Source of the DNA: Microthrixaceae bacterium
GTDB lineage: Bacteria > Actinomycetota > Acidimicrobiia > Acidimicrobiales > Acidimicrobilacustridaceae
Assembly (NCBI GenBank): GCA_947455015.1
Contig: CANGMY010000093.1
Span: 1 to 6,179, forward strand
Length of the DNA stretch: 6,179 nt
Direction: 5' to 3'
Shown here: positions 5,521 through 6,179 of the stretch, piece after piece
How the letters are laid out: every line of letters begins with the position of its first letter
How positions within the stretch are numbered: the stretch's first letter is position 1
Position numbers and translations under genes: made by a program
Notes under the pieces: generated by a model
Database searches by the model: none
Told to the model about the DNA's origin: nothing
What the model saw: only the letters and a program-made list of their open reading frames with translations

Positions 5521-6179
5521 TTAAGAGCCGGTCGGACAGTCGCGACCAGTCCCCGGTCCACCCAGATAGGCGACCGTTGGATGGGCGATGTACGAGTCGA
5601 GCGCGGCCGCTACGCCTGTTGACTTCGCCCGGACGGGGAAGCCGAATGGCTCCGACGAGATCGTGCCATCGGGAAGCATCATGCAGTGCTGCCACGCGAG
5701 CTCGAGGCCCGGGAACTGCTGCACGAGCGTCTGCACACTGCCGACACCCTCGGCGAACCCGATCGGAGCGTTTGATCCACCGGCGAGCAATTGCTTCGCA
5801 GCATCGACACCGGCGTCGACATATTGCAATGTGATGTTCGTGATCCCCGCATTCTTGATCCGCGCTTGCAGGTCGAGGTCGGCGGTCGAACCCTTCGTAG
5901 CGAGCACGACATGTCCTGCGAGATCACCGATTCCGTTCACCTGTACACCGTCGAGCACCGCGAAGCCACGGGCGACGCTGTAGTACGTCGATGACCACGT
6001 CGCACCAGTTCCCGTCGCCGCCGAACGATCCGCGGTCTTCGTAATACCCGTGCCAGCGAGATCGCACTCATCATTTCCAGGTCGCATCCAGATGTTGTCG
6101 AACGTTGCGAACTCCACAGGCTTGAGCGTCAAACCCTGCTGCTTTGCAAAGCCTTCTAGGTAATCGACATCCCAACCGC
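5521..6179 (-). CDS. polar-amino-acid-type ABC substrate-binding protein (SBP_bac_3), 5' end outside window
   Basis: The frame is open from the window edge (first full codon at 6177) to a TAA at 5521-5523, giving 218 residues. GWDVDYLEGFAKQQGL at its visible start matches the domain-1 'G(F/W)D.D....A' motif of family-3 solute-binding proteins; CDLAGTGITKTADR followed by WSSTYY matches the 'D...G.T.t..R......S.pY' region, and DLAGHVVLATKGST the second-domain hinge. It would bind a polar amino acid or similar solute outside the membrane for an ABC importer. The signal peptide and first strands are missing. The usual tail (helix, Asn/Asp-Gly, then Trp) is absent in this frame but visible in another frame near 5510-5585, so a frameshift is possible. 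It lies beyond the intact tRNA-fMet and thus outside the island. It is unrelated in type to the binding protein inside the island. Confidence 0.85.
   Translation of the reverse strand, partial: GWDVDYLEGFAKQQGLTLKPVEFATFDNIWMRPGNDECDLAGTGITKTADRSAATGTGATWSSTYYSVARGFAVLDGVQVNGIGDLAGHVVLATKGSTADLDLQARIKNAGITNITLQYVDAGVDAAKQLLAGGSNAPIGFAEGVGSVQTLVQQFPGLELAWQHCMMLPDGTISSEPFGFPVRAKSTGVAAALDSYIAHPTVAYLGGPGTGRDCPTGS

Noticed and set aside
5577..5994. Plus-strand frames over 5577-5994
   Set aside because: They are antisense shadows of the SBP_bac_3-type gene, which has recognisable family motifs on the minus strand.

Overview
The window looks like bacterial chromosome from a moderately GC-rich actinobacterium. 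I lean towards an Acidimicrobiia-like or similar environmental lineage, but only from the overall feel: the C/G-rich third positions, the Arg-run lipoprotein leader and the TACCCT-type tRNA promoter. No ribosomal or other taxonomic marker gene is present.

The layout is organised around an initiator tRNA gene on the minus strand (5368-5444). The 3' part of this tRNA, from the first anticodon-loop base to CCA, together with its downstream terminator (5323-5412), is repeated almost perfectly in the same orientation at 49-138 (87 of 90 bases identical, no gaps). This is the arrangement left when an element integrates into the anticodon loop and 3' end of a tRNA gene. The roughly 5.27 kb between the copies is therefore read as a small genomic island with attL/attR-like ends. 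No integrase or excisionase is visible in it. A third, decayed tRNA-like 3' end with its own terminator lies just inside the tRNA-side end (5226-5272), which hints at repeated use of the site.

The island carries two divergent transcription units separated by a 113-base promoter region (3295-3407). Leftward: an NTF2/SnoaL-like protein, an SDR dehydrogenase overlapping it by 4 bp, and a lipoprotein branched-chain-amino-acid-type substrate-binding protein ending at a strong terminator. Rightward: a 351-residue protein with an HxD...H...R pattern resembling the phytanoyl-CoA-dioxygenase/2-oxoglutarate oxygenase fold, then a TetR-family regulator. Together they look like a compact capture, oxidation and dehydrogenation module for an unknown small organic compound under TetR control. 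That function is inference.

At the island's left end, 139-493 holds no gene that I can name. Beyond the tRNA, 5521-6179 is the C-terminal part of a different (SBP_bac_3-type) solute-binding protein and presumably resident chromosome. Positions 2-37 may be the very end of another gene.
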